A stretch of DNA of 64,000 bases from Phocaeicola vulgatus ATCC 8482 (GTDB lineage: Bacteria; Bacteroidota; Bacteroidia; Bacteroidales; Bacteroidaceae): contig NC_009614.1 in NCBI RefSeq assembly GCF_000012825.1, positions 2,480,001 to 2,544,000 of the forward strand, read 5' to 3'. Numbering within the stretch: the first letter of the stretch is position 1; every line of letters begins with the position of its first letter. Positions 8,982 to 18,664 of the stretch are shown here, in pieces. A model generated the notes under the pieces. It did not search any database, had not been told where the DNA came from, and saw only the letters and a list, made by a program, of their open reading frames with translations. A program made the translations under genes and the position numbers.

Positions 8982-10244
8982 TCATCTGATCCGCAAACTT
9001 CTTCCGGCTCTGATATTATTGCCCTTTATACCGTTTAGATTACGTAATTGGCTGATGGATACGTGGTATTTGGCAGCAATTCCTCCCAATGTGTCTCCTT
9101 GTTTGATTTTATGATAAAGAGTTCCCTTGGATGAGCGGTTTCTGCTACTGGTTGTTTCCTTGATGGCTACCGTTTTTCTTTTGGTCAGATATTCATTGGG
9201 CTTATAAGCGAACACGCTGTCTTGGCGGTCAATGAAAGTACTGACAAAGTTATTGGGCAGACGAAGTGCGCACAACTCGCTGTTACCGGGAATAATATCC
9301 TTTTTGTATTGGGGGTTCAGGCTGCGAAGCTGGTCTAGGTTGATGTTGCATACTTCTGCCACTTGTTGTAAGTGGAGGTCTTTGTTAATGTGAATGGTGT
9401 CTGTAGCGTTGGGAAGCTGTGTTTCCATGGGACAGATGCCATGTTCGCAATAATAGGTCATGATGTAGTTTGCCGCTATGAAAGCAGGAACGTACCCACG
9501 GGTTTCTTTGGGCAGATAGTTGTAGATTGTCCAATAATCCGTGGCTCCTCCGGCACGGCGTATGGCTTTGTTGATAGTGCCCGGCCCGCAGTTGTAAGCT
9601 GCCAATACCAGATTCCAGTCTTGATAGATGTCGTACAGGTCTTTCAGGTAACGTGCTGCCGCCCAAGTTGATTTGACCGGGTCCCGTCTTTCGTCTATCA
9701 GGCTATTGTTCTTCAGCCCGTATATTTTTCCTGTACCCAGCATAAACTGCCATAAGCCGGTAGCTCCCTGGCGGGAAACAGCGACAGGATTTAAGGCGGA
9801 CTCTATAATCGGCAGATATTTCAGTTCTTGAGGAAGGTCGTATAAATCAAGTGCTTCTTCAAAGATAGGCATATAAAAATTGGTTGCCGCAAGCATAAAG
9901 GATACTTTATTGCGCAGACGGACGGCATACATATCAATGAATTTGCGTACTGCCTCATTGTAAGGCATTTCTATGATAGAGGGAATACGTGACAGACGAT
10001 CCATATAGATGGAATCACTTACAACAGGGTTGGTAGAGGCCATTGTGCAGTTCTCTCCCAATGTGATGTGATTCTTAGATTGCCAGTCCCAGTAAAGACT
10101 GTCCATTTCTGACTGCATACTTTCAGGAACATCAATAATTTCTTCTTTTCCTGTAGTTTGCGAGTGAACGGTAATACTTTGGGTTTGTGCGCTTATTCCC
10201 GTTGTTCCTATAAATGTAAATAAACCAATTAAAAAGTTTTTCAT
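8982..10244 (-). CDS. MltD-like lytic transglycosylase with C-terminal LysM
   Basis: A 420-residue exported peptidoglycan lyase. An N-terminal signal peptide ends near residue 19 (TTGISAQ). The SLT domain (about 110-235) shows the catalytic glutamate in PIIESALNP, the GATGLWQFM motif and AAYNCGPG, all family hallmarks. The C-terminus carries one LysM domain (about 375-420), which binds peptidoglycan; E. coli MltD has two, so this is a shorter form. It starts 4 bases after DUF5683 and belongs to the parA-parB-DUF5683 run. I infer a role in wall remodelling during growth or division. Confidence 0.9.
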   Translation of the reverse strand: MKNFLIGLFTFIGTTGISAQTQSITVHSQTTGKEEIIDVPESMQSEMDSLYWDWQSKNHITLGENCTMASTNPVVSDSIYMDRLSRIPSIIEMPYNEAVRKFIDMYAVRLRNKVSFMLAATNFYMPIFEEALDLYDLPQELKYLPIIESALNPVAVSRQGATGLWQFMLGTGKIYGLKNNSLIDERRDPVKSTWAAARYLKDLYDIYQDWNLVLAAYNCGPGTINKAIRRAGGATDYWTIYNYLPKETRGYVPAFIAANYIMTYYCEHGICPMETQLPNATDTIHINKDLHLQQVAEVCNINLDQLRSLNPQYKKDIIPGNSELCALRLPNNFVSTFIDRQDSVFAYKPNEYLTKRKTVAIKETTSSRNRSSKGTLYHKIKQGDTLGGIAAKYHVSISQLRNLNGIKGNNIRAGRSLRIR

Positions 10245-10248
10245 GCGA

Positions 10249-11010
10249 TTAAAATTTGAAGCTGCATTGCAGGCCTATTGTATTAGGTATCCTGCTCCGG
10301 CCGTCATTAAAAATAACAGGTTGTATTTGAAGACCTAAGTCTTTGGATATGTCAAAATCAGATAGTTCGGCATCCACGTATGCGTCTATGACAGACAGTA
10401 TATATACACCGATAAAACAGAATATGCTTAAATCCCGATTTCGGCGATAGAAATCTTTTCGTTTTTTAAAGGTGTCCTCCATACCTTCCGCGCTCATGCC
10501 ATGAGGCAGGAAGTCTTCGTAGCTTTTGGTATCAGGGTCATCGTCCATAATATCCAGATAGGCTTGAGAATAGTCCTTGTACATTCTGTTGTTCCAGGTC
10601 AGCGCATATGCACATCCCACAAACCCACCATATACTATCGGCAGTTTCCAATATTTACGGTTGTATATCTGTCCTCCGCCGGGAATTACCAACGCCAGCC
10701 AGATGGCACGGTTGGAGTTCGGGATAAACCGGGGTTTTGTTTCGGCAGCCATTGCTTTCTGTATGGAATCATTTTTACGGACTAAAGCGGCAGTATCAAC
10801 AGGTGCTTCCATATTTTCTATCTTTTGCCGTTCTTCCAGCAGTTTCAGGCTGTCAATGACAAGTGAATCTTTGACTTGTATAATAGAATCTGTCTTTATA
10901 CCCATACGGCGGTTGCGTGCCTTTTGGGCGTGAACATTCATGCTTCCAGCCATCATAAGGCATAAAAGCAGGAATGTAAACAGTTTATATGTGGATGTTC
11001 TTCTTTTCAA
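10249..11010 (-). CDS. DUF5683 domain-containing protein
   Basis: A 253-residue exported protein of unknown function. The signal peptide runs to about residue 28 (NVHAQ). The DUF5683 core (about 90-250) is recognisable from IPGGGQIYNRKYWKLP followed by two hydrophobic segments, ending in an aromatic LQCSFKF tail typical of a last beta strand. It sits between parB (15 bases upstream) and the lytic transglycosylase (4 bases downstream), an order I know as common in Bacteroidales. A role in the envelope is likely from the signal peptide and the neighbour, but no activity can be named. Confidence 0.85.
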   Translation of the reverse strand: MKRRTSTYKLFTFLLLCLMMAGSMNVHAQKARNRRMGIKTDSIIQVKDSLVIDSLKLLEERQKIENMEAPVDTAALVRKNDSIQKAMAAETKPRFIPNSNRAIWLALVIPGGGQIYNRKYWKLPIVYGGFVGCAYALTWNNRMYKDYSQAYLDIMDDDPDTKSYEDFLPHGMSAEGMEDTFKKRKDFYRRNRDLSIFCFIGVYILSVIDAYVDAELSDFDISKDLGLQIQPVIFNDGRSRIPNTIGLQCSFKF

Positions 11011-11025
11011 TGTAGTAATAACGCT

Positions 11026-11922
11026 TTATTCTTTCTTTTTCAGTGAATCCAGTATTTCCATGATTCGTTCCAAGTCCTCTTCGTTATTGAACGGAATACT
11101 GATCTTGCCTTTTCCTTTGGCTGTACATGATAGCTGTACTTTCGAACCGAAGAATCCGCAGAGGTGGCTTTGCAGCAAAGTGTATTCCTCGGATAGTTTG
11201 GAGCCTTTCGGTTTGATCTTCTTCCCACCGCTGTCCACTGTCTCGCCACTGCTCAGTGCCTTGACAATTTCTTCCACTTTACGGACAGAATAGCCTTGTG
11301 ACTGTATTTCATTAAAGATACGTATTTGGGTCTTAGGATCATCTAAGGACAATAAGGCACGGGCGTGTCCCATGTCTATTTCGCGGTTTTTCAATGCTAC
11401 TTGAATCTGGGCCGGAAGTTTCAGCAGGCGCAGATAATTGGCGATAGTGGTACGTTTTTTCCCTACACGTTCGCTCAGCCGTTCCTGTGTCAATGCATAT
11501 TGTTCCAATAAATGTTGATAAGCCAGTGCAATCTCCAATGAATTCAAATCTTCACGCTGAATATTTTCAATCAACGCCATTTCCATTACATTCTCGTCAT
11601 CGGCTGTGCGGATGTATGCCGGAATAGATTTAAGTCCTGCCTGTATGGAGGCGCGGTAACGACGTTCTCCGGCTATGATCTGGTAAGAGTCTTCACTCAG
11701 TTGACGCAACGTAATGGGTTGGATGATACCAATTTCGGCAATAGAGTCGGCCAACTCCTGTAACGCCACCGGATCAAATTCACGACGCGGCTGGTTAGGG
11801 TTGACGGATATTTTGCTCAGTTCTATCTCGTTGATAGAAGATGAGCCGGCTGTCTTTACTTCTTCAGTCGAGATCAGTGCGTCAAGCCCGCGTCCTAAAG
11901 CAAATTTCTTCTGTACTGCCAT
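11026..11922 (-). CDS. parB: ParB/Spo0J chromosome partitioning protein
   Basis: A 298-residue CTP-dependent DNA clamp that loads at parS and helps ParA segregate the origin region. The ParB N-terminal domain has the GERRYRA motif (about 103-109), which in this family binds CTP. The helix-turn-helix (about 140-170) includes LSERVGKKRTTIANYLRLL. The C-terminal dimerisation part is short. It lies 3 bases after parA and is cotranscribed with it. No parS-like site (consensus with a central CACGTG) was seen in this window. Confidence 0.96.
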   Translation of the reverse strand: MAVQKKFALGRGLDALISTEEVKTAGSSSINEIELSKISVNPNQPRREFDPVALQELADSIAEIGIIQPITLRQLSEDSYQIIAGERRYRASIQAGLKSIPAYIRTADDENVMEMALIENIQREDLNSLEIALAYQHLLEQYALTQERLSERVGKKRTTIANYLRLLKLPAQIQVALKNREIDMGHARALLSLDDPKTQIRIFNEIQSQGYSVRKVEEIVKALSSGETVDSGGKKIKPKGSKLSEEYTLLQSHLCGFFGSKVQLSCTAKGKGKISIPFNNEEDLERIMEILDSLKKKE

Positions 11923-11925
11923 TGT

Positions 11926-12693
11926 TTACTTACTGTTACGTGTTATAATTTCTTGTGCCAATGCCAAATGATTCTTGGCTCCGGTAGAGTCGGCATCATA
12001 CAATATTGCAGGAATGCCGTGGCTGGGAGCTTCGCTCAGTTTGACGTTACGCTGTATAATTGTCTTGAATACCAATTCTTGAAAATGGCGTTTCACTTCA
12101 TCATAAATCTGGTTGGCCAGACGCAGACGTGAATCGAACATTGTCAGCAGGAAGCCTTCTATTTCCAGTGAAGGATTCAGTTTCGATTTAATAATCTTAA
12201 TGGTATTCAGCAATTTGCTGATGCCCTCTAATGCAAAATATTCGCATTGAACAGGGATAATCACTGAATCGGCTGCTGTCAGCGCATTGATTGTTATCAA
12301 GCCTAACGACGGGGAGCAGTCTATCAGGATATAGTCATATTCGTCCCGCATGGGGGCTAATACTTTTTTCATGATCTTCTCGCGGTCTTCCAGGTTCAGC
12401 ATTTCTATTTCTGCGCCAACCAGGTCGATGTGTGAAGAAACAATGTCGAGTCCGTCAATGTCGGTGGTATAAATTGCTTCCCGTATATCGGCTTCGTTGA
12501 TAATACATTCATAGATAGAGCATTCTACCTCTTTGATGTTCACACCCAATCCTGATGATGCGTTGGCCTGAGGGTCTGCATCAATAACCAGCACCTTTTT
12601 CTCCAGTGTTGCCAGAGAAGCTGCGAGGTTAATCGTTGTGGTAGTTTTACCTACGCCACCTTTTTGATTGGCTAAAGCAATAATTTTTCCCAT
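11926..12693 (-). CDS. parA: ParA/Soj chromosome partitioning ATPase
   Basis: A 255-residue Walker-type ATPase that moves ParB-parS complexes. The deviant Walker A KGGVGKTTT is near residues 10-18, with DADPQANAS and LIDCSPSLG as the A' and B motifs. The open frame extends to 12768, but the extra residues look non-coding. The ATG at 12693 gives the standard MGKIIALANQKGG start. It heads the run parA-parB-DUF5683-transglycosylase. The -7 box at 12812-12819 predicts a leader of about 110 bases, the longest in the window, which could allow control at the RNA level. Confidence 0.97.
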   Translation of the reverse strand: MGKIIALANQKGGVGKTTTTINLAASLATLEKKVLVIDADPQANASSGLGVNIKEVECSIYECIINEADIREAIYTTDIDGLDIVSSHIDLVGAEIEMLNLEDREKIMKKVLAPMRDEYDYILIDCSPSLGLITINALTAADSVIIPVQCEYFALEGISKLLNTIKIIKSKLNPSLEIEGFLLTMFDSRLRLANQIYDEVKRHFQELVFKTIIQRNVKLSEAPSHGIPAILYDADSTGAKNHLALAQEIITRNSK

Positions 12694-12811
12694 ATTAATC
12701 AGTTTTTCTCGCTGCGAAGTAACAAATAATAGGTGATTGCACCTATAAAAAACGGCAGACATTAGCAAAACTGTTGATAACTCATTGGTTTTGTTAATAA
12801 CTCAACGGCGG

Positions 12812-12819
12812 CAAAGATA
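12812..12819 (-). promoter_or_regulatory. -7 box of the parAB operon
   Basis: The minus strand reads TATCTTTG, a perfect -7 box, inside the divergent parA/surE gap. No clear -33 is visible. Confidence 0.5.
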
Positions 12820-12916
12820 GAAATTTTCATTCAATTCTATTCTATTTTTAGCACTGGGTTGTAGAACATTAAGATAATTTTCTTTTCCGGTGAGGGGTAG
12901 TTCCGGCAAAGAGTTG

Positions 12917-12924
12917 TATCTTTA
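12917..12924 (+). promoter_or_regulatory. -7-like box of surE-lpxB
   Basis: TATCTTTA matches TAnnTTTG at all but the last base and lies 27 bases before the surE ATG. Confidence 0.4.
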
Positions 12925-12950
12925 CGCTCCGAGAAAAAGAGTGGAAAAAT

Positions 12951-13724
12951 ATGAAGAAAGAAAAACCGTTGATATTGCTGTCAAATGATGACGGCGTGGA
13001 AGCTAAGGGATTGAATGAATTGATACGCGGGTTGCGTGGAATGGGTGAGATAATCGTAATGGCACCGGACGGTCCTCGTTCGGGAGCTTCGGGGGCGATC
13101 ACTTCCGAGCATCCTGTGAAGTATTACAAGGTACGTGAAGAGGAGGATTTGACTGTGTATAAATGTACGGGCACACCGGTAGATTGTGTGAAACTGGCAT
13201 TGCATACGGTGGTTCCCCGTCGTCCCGATGTGGTGATAGGTGGAATAAACCACGGTGATAATTCTTCAGTGAATGTGCATTATTCCGGTACGATGGGGGT
13301 AGTGATTGAAGGGTGTCTGAAGGGGATCTCTTCTATCGGATATTCATTATGTAATCATTTTGCGGATGCTGATTTCTCTTCATCGCTGCCTTATATACGC
13401 CGTATTACTGAGCAGGTCCTGGAGCATGGCTTGCCTTTGGGGATTTGCTTGAATGTGAACTTTCCGGATACAGCTTCCTTGAAAGGGGTACGCATCTGCC
13501 GTCAGACGAATGGGGCTTGGATTAATGAATGGAAGCGTAGTCTGCATCCTCGGGGGGGAGAGTATTTCTGGCTGACCGGAGAGTTTGATAACTATGAACC
13601 GGAAGCGGAAGATTCGGATCACTGGGCATTAGGGCATGGGTATGTGGCGGTAACTCCGACCCAAATTGATGTGACTGCTTATGGGATGATGAATGAGTTG
13701 AAAAACTGGAATCTGGAAGTATGA
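12951..13724 (+). CDS. surE: 5'/3'-nucleotidase SurE
   Basis: A 257-residue metal-dependent phosphatase of nucleoside monophosphates. The signature LLSNDDGVEAKGL (residues 9-21) supplies the paired metal-binding aspartates. APDGPRSGAS and GGINHGDN are the other family motifs around the active site. Length is normal. The stop overlaps the lpxB start by 4 bases (ATGA), so the two are translationally coupled. The link to lipid A synthesis is positional only. Confidence 0.97.
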   Translation: MKKEKPLILLSNDDGVEAKGLNELIRGLRGMGEIIVMAPDGPRSGASGAITSEHPVKYYKVREEEDLTVYKCTGTPVDCVKLALHTVVPRRPDVVIGGINHGDNSSVNVHYSGTMGVVIEGCLKGISSIGYSLCNHFADADFSSSLPYIRRITEQVLEHGLPLGICLNVNFPDTASLKGVRICRQTNGAWINEWKRSLHPRGGEYFWLTGEFDNYEPEAEDSDHWALGHGYVAVTPTQIDVTAYGMMNELKNWNLEV

Positions 13725-14860
13725 AATACTATTTGATAGTAGGCGAGGCATCAGGCGATTTGCACGCATCTAATTTGATGCGTGCCTTGATACAGGAAGA
13801 TCCGGAAGCAGAATTCCGTTTCTTTGGCGGGGACTTGATGACGGCTGTTGGTGGAACGCGGGTGAAACATTACAAAGAACTGGCTTATATGGGTTTTATC
13901 CCGGTGTTGTTGCATTTGCGTACTATCTTTCGGAATATGAAAGAATGTAAGCAGGACATTGTTCGTTGGACTCCTGATGTAGTGATTCTGGTGGATTATC
14001 CCGGCTTTAACCTGAAAATAGCCGAGTTTATAAAGAAGCAGACGAAAATACCTGTCTACTATTATATTTCTCCTAAAATATGGGCTTGGAAAGAGTATAG
14101 GATTAAAAATATCAAGCGGGATGTGGACGAACTGTTTTCCATCCTGCCTTTTGAGGTTGAGTTTTTTGCCGGACATCAGTACCCTGTTCATTATGTGGGT
14201 AATCCTTGTGTAGATGCAGTGGATGCTTATTGTAAGGAACATCCGGATGGATTTCCGGAATTTGTGGCGGATAATGGCTTGTCCGAAAAGCCTGTTATCG
14301 CATTGTTGGCGGGCAGCCGGAAACAGGAAATCAAAGACAACCTGCCGATGATGCTGGAGGCTGCTGCTCCGTTTACCAAAGATTATCAATTGGTGCTGGC
14401 AGGGGCTCCGGGGATGGACCCTGCCTATTATTCGGATTATATAAATCCGAATGTACCGGTTAAAATCATTTTCGGACAGACCTACAGGTTGTTGCAGCAC
14501 GCGCAGGCGGCATTGGTGACTTCGGGTACTGCAACTTTGGAAACAGCTCTTTTCCGTGTTCCTCAAGTGGTGTGTTACTATACTCCGGTAGGGAAATTTA
14601 TCGCTTTTCTTCGCCGGCATATTCTAAAAGTGAAATATATTTCGTTGGTTAATCTGGTAGCCGACAAGGAAGTGGTTCGTGAACTGGTGGCGGATACGAT
14701 GACGGTGGATAACGTGCGTTCAGAGTTAGAATCTCTTTTATATAATAAGGTATACAGAAATAAGGTGTTGGAAGAGTATGATCGTATTATTCAGATTTTA
14801 GGTCCGGCAGGAGCTTCGGGGACAGCAGCCCGTGAAATGGTAGCTTTGTTGAAGAAATAA
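13721..14860 (+). CDS. lpxB: Lipid-A-disaccharide synthase
   Basis: This GT19 glycosyltransferase joins UDP-diacylglucosamine and lipid X to form the lipid A disaccharide at the inner membrane. It has 379 residues, the usual length. Recognisable family features are GEASGDLHASNLM at the N-terminus, the FGGDLM stretch, the ALLAGSRKQEI nucleotide-binding segment (about 190-200) and the TSGTATLETAL motif (about 266-276). It overlaps surE by 4 bases. Confidence 0.96.
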   Translation: MKYYLIVGEASGDLHASNLMRALIQEDPEAEFRFFGGDLMTAVGGTRVKHYKELAYMGFIPVLLHLRTIFRNMKECKQDIVRWTPDVVILVDYPGFNLKIAEFIKKQTKIPVYYYISPKIWAWKEYRIKNIKRDVDELFSILPFEVEFFAGHQYPVHYVGNPCVDAVDAYCKEHPDGFPEFVADNGLSEKPVIALLAGSRKQEIKDNLPMMLEAAAPFTKDYQLVLAGAPGMDPAYYSDYINPNVPVKIIFGQTYRLLQHAQAALVTSGTATLETALFRVPQVVCYYTPVGKFIAFLRRHILKVKYISLVNLVADKEVVRELVADTMTVDNVRSELESLLYNKVYRNKVLEEYDRIIQILGPAGASGTAAREMVALLKK

Positions 14861-14916
14861 ACTTTTCACGATCTCTTTTTGTTCTTTCGGGTAAACAACT
14901 TAAACCTTGGAAGTAT

Positions 14917-15651
14917 ATGAAATATTTTTTTCAATCTATGTTAGGGGCGATGCTTCTTTTGAGCGGAGTATTCGCCTTTTCATCTTGTGGTAATGATGAA
15001 AGTGATCCGGACAGTACGGTGACTATAGCTATGGCTACCGTAGAAAAACAACCTCAGTATGATGCTCCTTATTTGGTGTTGGACAACGGAGAGAAGTTGT
15101 GGGTGGTGCAGCATATTGTTCCTTACCGGGATTTGAAGGCAGGAGAACGGATTTTTGGAAATTATTCTTTTTTGGAAGCCGGTGAAAGTGGATTTGCTTA
15201 TAATATCCGTTTGAATGACTATACCTTAGTACCTGTTCAGAAAATTATCGGATTGAACCCCGATAATATGGACAGTATTGGAAATATGAAAGTACAGATC
15301 AAGGATATGTGGCCTTCTGATGACTATCTGAATGTACGTTTTATGTTGAATTTTCCCAGTCCGCAGAAACCTATTCTTAATCTGGTTGTGAATGAGATGA
15401 TTCCTTGGACAAAGGACGGATATGCGCATTTGGAACTCCGCTATAATAACAACGGAAGTCAGGGCAGATTGGTACCTGGTATGGTTTCTTTTAAATTAGA
15501 TGATTATTCACCGGAAAACAGTGAATTGAAAGGAATAAAGGTATTGGTTAATCCTGTGGACGGGGAAGAAAAAACATATATTTTCTCTTATCCGCTCACT
15601 GGCGAGGATGTACCGGGCTTTAATCCTTTGGATTTGGCGGAGTTAAAATAA
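14917..15651 (+). CDS. NigD-like lipoprotein
   Basis: A 244-residue lipoprotein similar to the NigD family of Bacteroidales. The signal peptide ends in the lipobox FSSC at residue 24, and the acidic GNDESDPD that follows resembles the export signal used by Bacteroidota for surface lipoproteins. The rest looks like the two beta domains of this family (an OB-like N-terminal part and a C-terminal sandwich). NigD proteins were first linked to bacteriocin production, but most homologs, this one included, have no known role. Its last 9 bases overlap the end of cdsA on the other strand, with no terminator between them. Confidence 0.82.
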   Translation: MKYFFQSMLGAMLLLSGVFAFSSCGNDESDPDSTVTIAMATVEKQPQYDAPYLVLDNGEKLWVVQHIVPYRDLKAGERIFGNYSFLEAGESGFAYNIRLNDYTLVPVQKIIGLNPDNMDSIGNMKVQIKDMWPSDDYLNVRFMLNFPSPQKPILNLVVNEMIPWTKDGYAHLELRYNNNGSQGRLVPGMVSFKLDDYSPENSELKGIKVLVNPVDGEEKTYIFSYPLTGEDVPGFNPLDLAELK

Positions 15652-16482
15652 AGAAACTACATACAGATAGACTACTGCTGCCGGGATTGCGAGAATCGCG
15701 CTGTCAAAACGGTCGAGCATTCCACCGTGTCCCGGTAAAATATTGCCCGAATCTTTGATGCCTAGACGGCGTTTTAATAAAGATTCCGTTAAATCTCCCC
15801 AGGTTCCGAATACTACCACTGTCAATGCTAGTCCGATCCATACTCCGGTAGACATGAAAGGGAAGAAGTGAGATAGCAGGAAAGAAGCTATGATACAGAA
15901 AATGCCGCCGCCAATAGAGCCTTCCCATGACTTCTTAGGAGAGATGCGTTCAAATAGTTTATGTTTGCCAAATAGCATGCCTGTACAGTAAGCACCTGTA
16001 TCATTCACCCAGTTGAATATAAAAATAGATAGTGGGAGAATAGCGTTGTATTGTGAAAGGCTGGCTGTTTCGTCCGAATGGAAAGCCAATACATTCAGCA
16101 AAGCGAATGGCAAGGCAATATACATCTGGCTTAACATGGCATAAGCCCAATTATTCAGCGGGTTTTCTTTTTTCAAATAAAGTTCGCTGACCATCAGATA
16201 AATAAATAAAGCTAAATAAGGAATAAATATACCTGTTTGTGAAGGATCTATTCCAAAATAGAAAAAGCACAGGAAAAGAAAAATTCCGCTGAGAATACAT
16301 ATACGTTTATTTACTTGTATTCCTTCTACATGATTGACCAAATTACAGAATTCATTGATTGCCAATGCGCTGATAATGGCAAATAGGATGCCGAATGAGA
16401 CAGCCCCTCCCACGATGCAGCCTATCAGTACTGCAACAAAAATAATTCCGGTTATGGCACGTTGTAAGAAATTGCTTTTCAC
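15643..16482 (-). CDS. cdsA: Phosphatidate cytidylyltransferase
   Basis: This integral membrane enzyme makes CDP-diacylglycerol from phosphatidic acid and CTP for phospholipid synthesis. About eight hydrophobic segments are visible. The C-terminal signature is present: WEGSIGGG, GDLTESLLKRR and LPGHGGMLDRFDS with the catalytic acidic residues. I chose the GTG at 16482 (279 residues, start VKSNFLQRAITG). The frame is open to a TTG at 16506, but those eight extra residues do not look like the family's usual short N-terminus. It is the last gene of rsfS-ftsH-cdsA. Confidence 0.93.
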   Translation of the reverse strand: MKSNFLQRAITGIIFVAVLIGCIVGGAVSFGILFAIISALAINEFCNLVNHVEGIQVNKRICILSGIFLFLCFFYFGIDPSQTGIFIPYLALFIYLMVSELYLKKENPLNNWAYAMLSQMYIALPFALLNVLAFHSDETASLSQYNAILPLSIFIFNWVNDTGAYCTGMLFGKHKLFERISPKKSWEGSIGGGIFCIIASFLLSHFFPFMSTGVWIGLALTVVVFGTWGDLTESLLKRRLGIKDSGNILPGHGGMLDRFDSAILAIPAAVVYLYVVSLF

Positions 16483-16534
16483 GGTCGTTAGTCTTAAGTG
16501 ATTCAAAAATCAAAGTAGAAGATCTGTTTTTTTA

Positions 16535-16605
16535 TCATTCTGAGTGACTATGAAGAATCCGGATATATCTGGATTATTACGGACTCTTTGTATCATTCAG
16601 AATGA
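16535..16605. repeat. Degenerate inverted repeat with TCATTCTGA ends
   Basis: The left arm (16535-16560) begins TCATTCTGAGTGA and ends GAAGAATCC. The right arm (16581-16605) is its inverted, diverged partner with CATTCAGAATGA. The words resemble the widespread bacterial intergenic motif of the type CATTCTGAGCGAAGCGAAGAATC. It lies between ftsH and cdsA. Confidence 0.55.
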
Positions 16606-16640
16606 CAATGCTTATATAGTTGACAGATCTTTCTACGATG

Positions 16641-18647
16641 TTATGCTTCTTTTTTTTCTTTTTCCTTTTCCTCAGAATCTGAAGAATTCTTCTCTTCAAA
16701 ATCTTCGGTTACTTCTACTGGTTTTGCTGTAGCTTCTAAAGCCATAATTTCTTCTGAACGTGAAGTCCAGGGGCGTTTGCCAAAAATGCGTTCCACATCT
16801 TCGGCGAAAATTACTTCTTTTTCAACCAACAGACGGGCCAGCTCGTTGTGACCATCTTTATGTTCGGATAATATTGCTTTTGCCCGATCATATTGTTCGT
16901 TGATCATTCTTTTCACTTCTTCGTCAATCAGTTCGGCTGTACGTTCACTGTAAGGCTTGCTGAAAGAGTATTCATCGTTGCTGTAATAACATAAGTTGGG
17001 TAACTTTTCACTCATTCCGGCATAAGCAATCATTCCATATGATTGTTTTGTCACACGTTCCAAATCGTTCATGGCACCGGTTGAAATATGTCCGGTGAAC
17101 AGTTCTTCGGCTGCACGTCCCCCTAAAGTGGCACACATTTCATCCAGCATCTGCTCTTTGGTTGTGATCTGCCGTTCTTCGGGCAAATACCATGCGGCTC
17201 CCAATGCACGTCCACGGGGAACAATGGTTACCTTAATCAAAGGATTGGCATGTTCCAAAAACCAAGACAGCGTAGCGTGACCGGCTTCGTGTAAGGCAAT
17301 AGTACGCTTTTCTTCGGCAGTCATGATTTTGGTTTTCTTTTCCAAACCACCGATAATACGGTCTACAGCATCTAGAAAATCTTGTTTCCCAACCGCATTC
17401 TTACCATGGCGGGCGGCGATCAGTGCTGCTTCATTACATACATTGGCAATATCTGCCCCACTGAATCCCGGAGTTTGACGGGCGAGCAAATCCAGATCAA
17501 CACTTTCGTCCAGTTTTAAAGGCTTCAAATGTACTCCGAATACTTCTTTACGTTCGTTTAAGTCGGGTAAGTCAACATGAATCTGGCGGTCAAAACGACC
17601 GGCACGCAATAATGCCTTATCCAATATATCCGCGCGGTTGGTAGCGGCCAAAATGATCACACCGCTATTTGAACCAAAACCGTCCATTTCTGTCAATAAT
17701 TGGTTTAATGTATTTTCGCGTTCATCATTTCCACCCATGCTTGGATTTTTGCCACGGGCACGTCCTACTGCGTCAATTTCATCAATGAAAATAATGCAAG
17801 GAGCTTTCTCTTTCGCCTGGCGGAACAAGTCACGTACACGGGATGCACCTACTCCGACAAACATTTCCACAAAGTCGGAACCTGAAAGCGAAAAGAAAGG
17901 TACATCCGCCTCACCGGCAACAGCTTTTGCCAGCAAAGTCTTACCGGTTCCCGGAGGGCCTACCAGTAAAGCGCCTTTAGGTATCTTACCTCCCAGCTCC
18001 GTGTATTTCTGAGGTTGTCTCAGAAACTCTACAATTTCCTCCACTTCTTGTTTAGCTTCCGCTTGTCCGGCTACATCTTTAAAAGTAATCCGGTTAGTTT
18101 TGTCTCCTTTTTCGTATACCTGAGCTTTGCTTTTACCTACGTTGAACGGATTGGCGCCTCCGGCCCCTGCTCCGCCGCTCATGCGGCGCATGGCAAACAT
18201 CCAGATACCGATCAACAGTAAAAACGGAGCGATATTCCAAAATAATGCACCGAAGTAGTCGCGTTTCTTTTCATAACTGATAGATCCGGTAAAATGACCT
18301 TCTTCCTGTGCCTTTTCCATGAATTTATCCAATGACTCCATGGAACCTATTTCTACGTTCAAGGCTGGATTACGACCTACTTTTTTATAGTCATTTTTAA
18401 ATACATCTTTAACAAATTCCGGTTTAATGTACATTTCTACCGTATTGTCATCGTATGCAATTATTTTATTGGCATATCCCTTGTTTATCATATCTTTAAA
18501 CTCGGTATATGTTATTTGTTTGTCAATTCCTCCTTCTTGATTGGAAAAGTAGAGGATGGCAAAACTCATGGCAATGATAACATACAGCCAACTCAAATTG
18601 AAGCGTGGCATGTTTATCTTTGGTTTATTATTGGTATTTTCACTCAT
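16641..18647 (-). CDS. ftsH: ATP-dependent zinc metalloprotease FtsH
   Basis: A 668-residue membrane AAA+ protease that removes misassembled membrane proteins and regulatory proteins. Transmembrane helices lie at about residues 20-36 and 132-153, with a periplasmic loop between. Walker A GPPGTGKT is at 230-237, Walker B FIDEIDA near 287-293, and the zinc motif HEAGH at 453-457. The C-terminus is rich in Glu, Lys and Ser. It sits 17 bases after rsfS and before cdsA; I infer one transcription unit with a promoter at 19077-19107. Confidence 0.97.
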   Translation of the reverse strand: MSENTNNKPKINMPRFNLSWLYVIIAMSFAILYFSNQEGGIDKQITYTEFKDMINKGYANKIIAYDDNTVEMYIKPEFVKDVFKNDYKKVGRNPALNVEIGSMESLDKFMEKAQEEGHFTGSISYEKKRDYFGALFWNIAPFLLLIGIWMFAMRRMSGGAGAGGANPFNVGKSKAQVYEKGDKTNRITFKDVAGQAEAKQEVEEIVEFLRQPQKYTELGGKIPKGALLVGPPGTGKTLLAKAVAGEADVPFFSLSGSDFVEMFVGVGASRVRDLFRQAKEKAPCIIFIDEIDAVGRARGKNPSMGGNDERENTLNQLLTEMDGFGSNSGVIILAATNRADILDKALLRAGRFDRQIHVDLPDLNERKEVFGVHLKPLKLDESVDLDLLARQTPGFSGADIANVCNEAALIAARHGKNAVGKQDFLDAVDRIIGGLEKKTKIMTAEEKRTIALHEAGHATLSWFLEHANPLIKVTIVPRGRALGAAWYLPEERQITTKEQMLDEMCATLGGRAAEELFTGHISTGAMNDLERVTKQSYGMIAYAGMSEKLPNLCYYSNDEYSFSKPYSERTAELIDEEVKRMINEQYDRAKAILSEHKDGHNELARLLVEKEVIFAEDVERIFGKRPWTSRSEEIMALEATAKPVEVTEDFEEKNSSDSEEKEKEKKEA

Positions 18648-18664
18648 TTTGATTCTGTATTGGA

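Noticed and set aside
12694..12950. Search for parS near parAB
   Set aside because: No CACGTG-centred palindrome was found in the parA/surE gap or in parB.
13751..14620. 289-residue minus-strand frame opposite lpxB
   Set aside because: It is the shadow of lpxB, with no similarity or start context.
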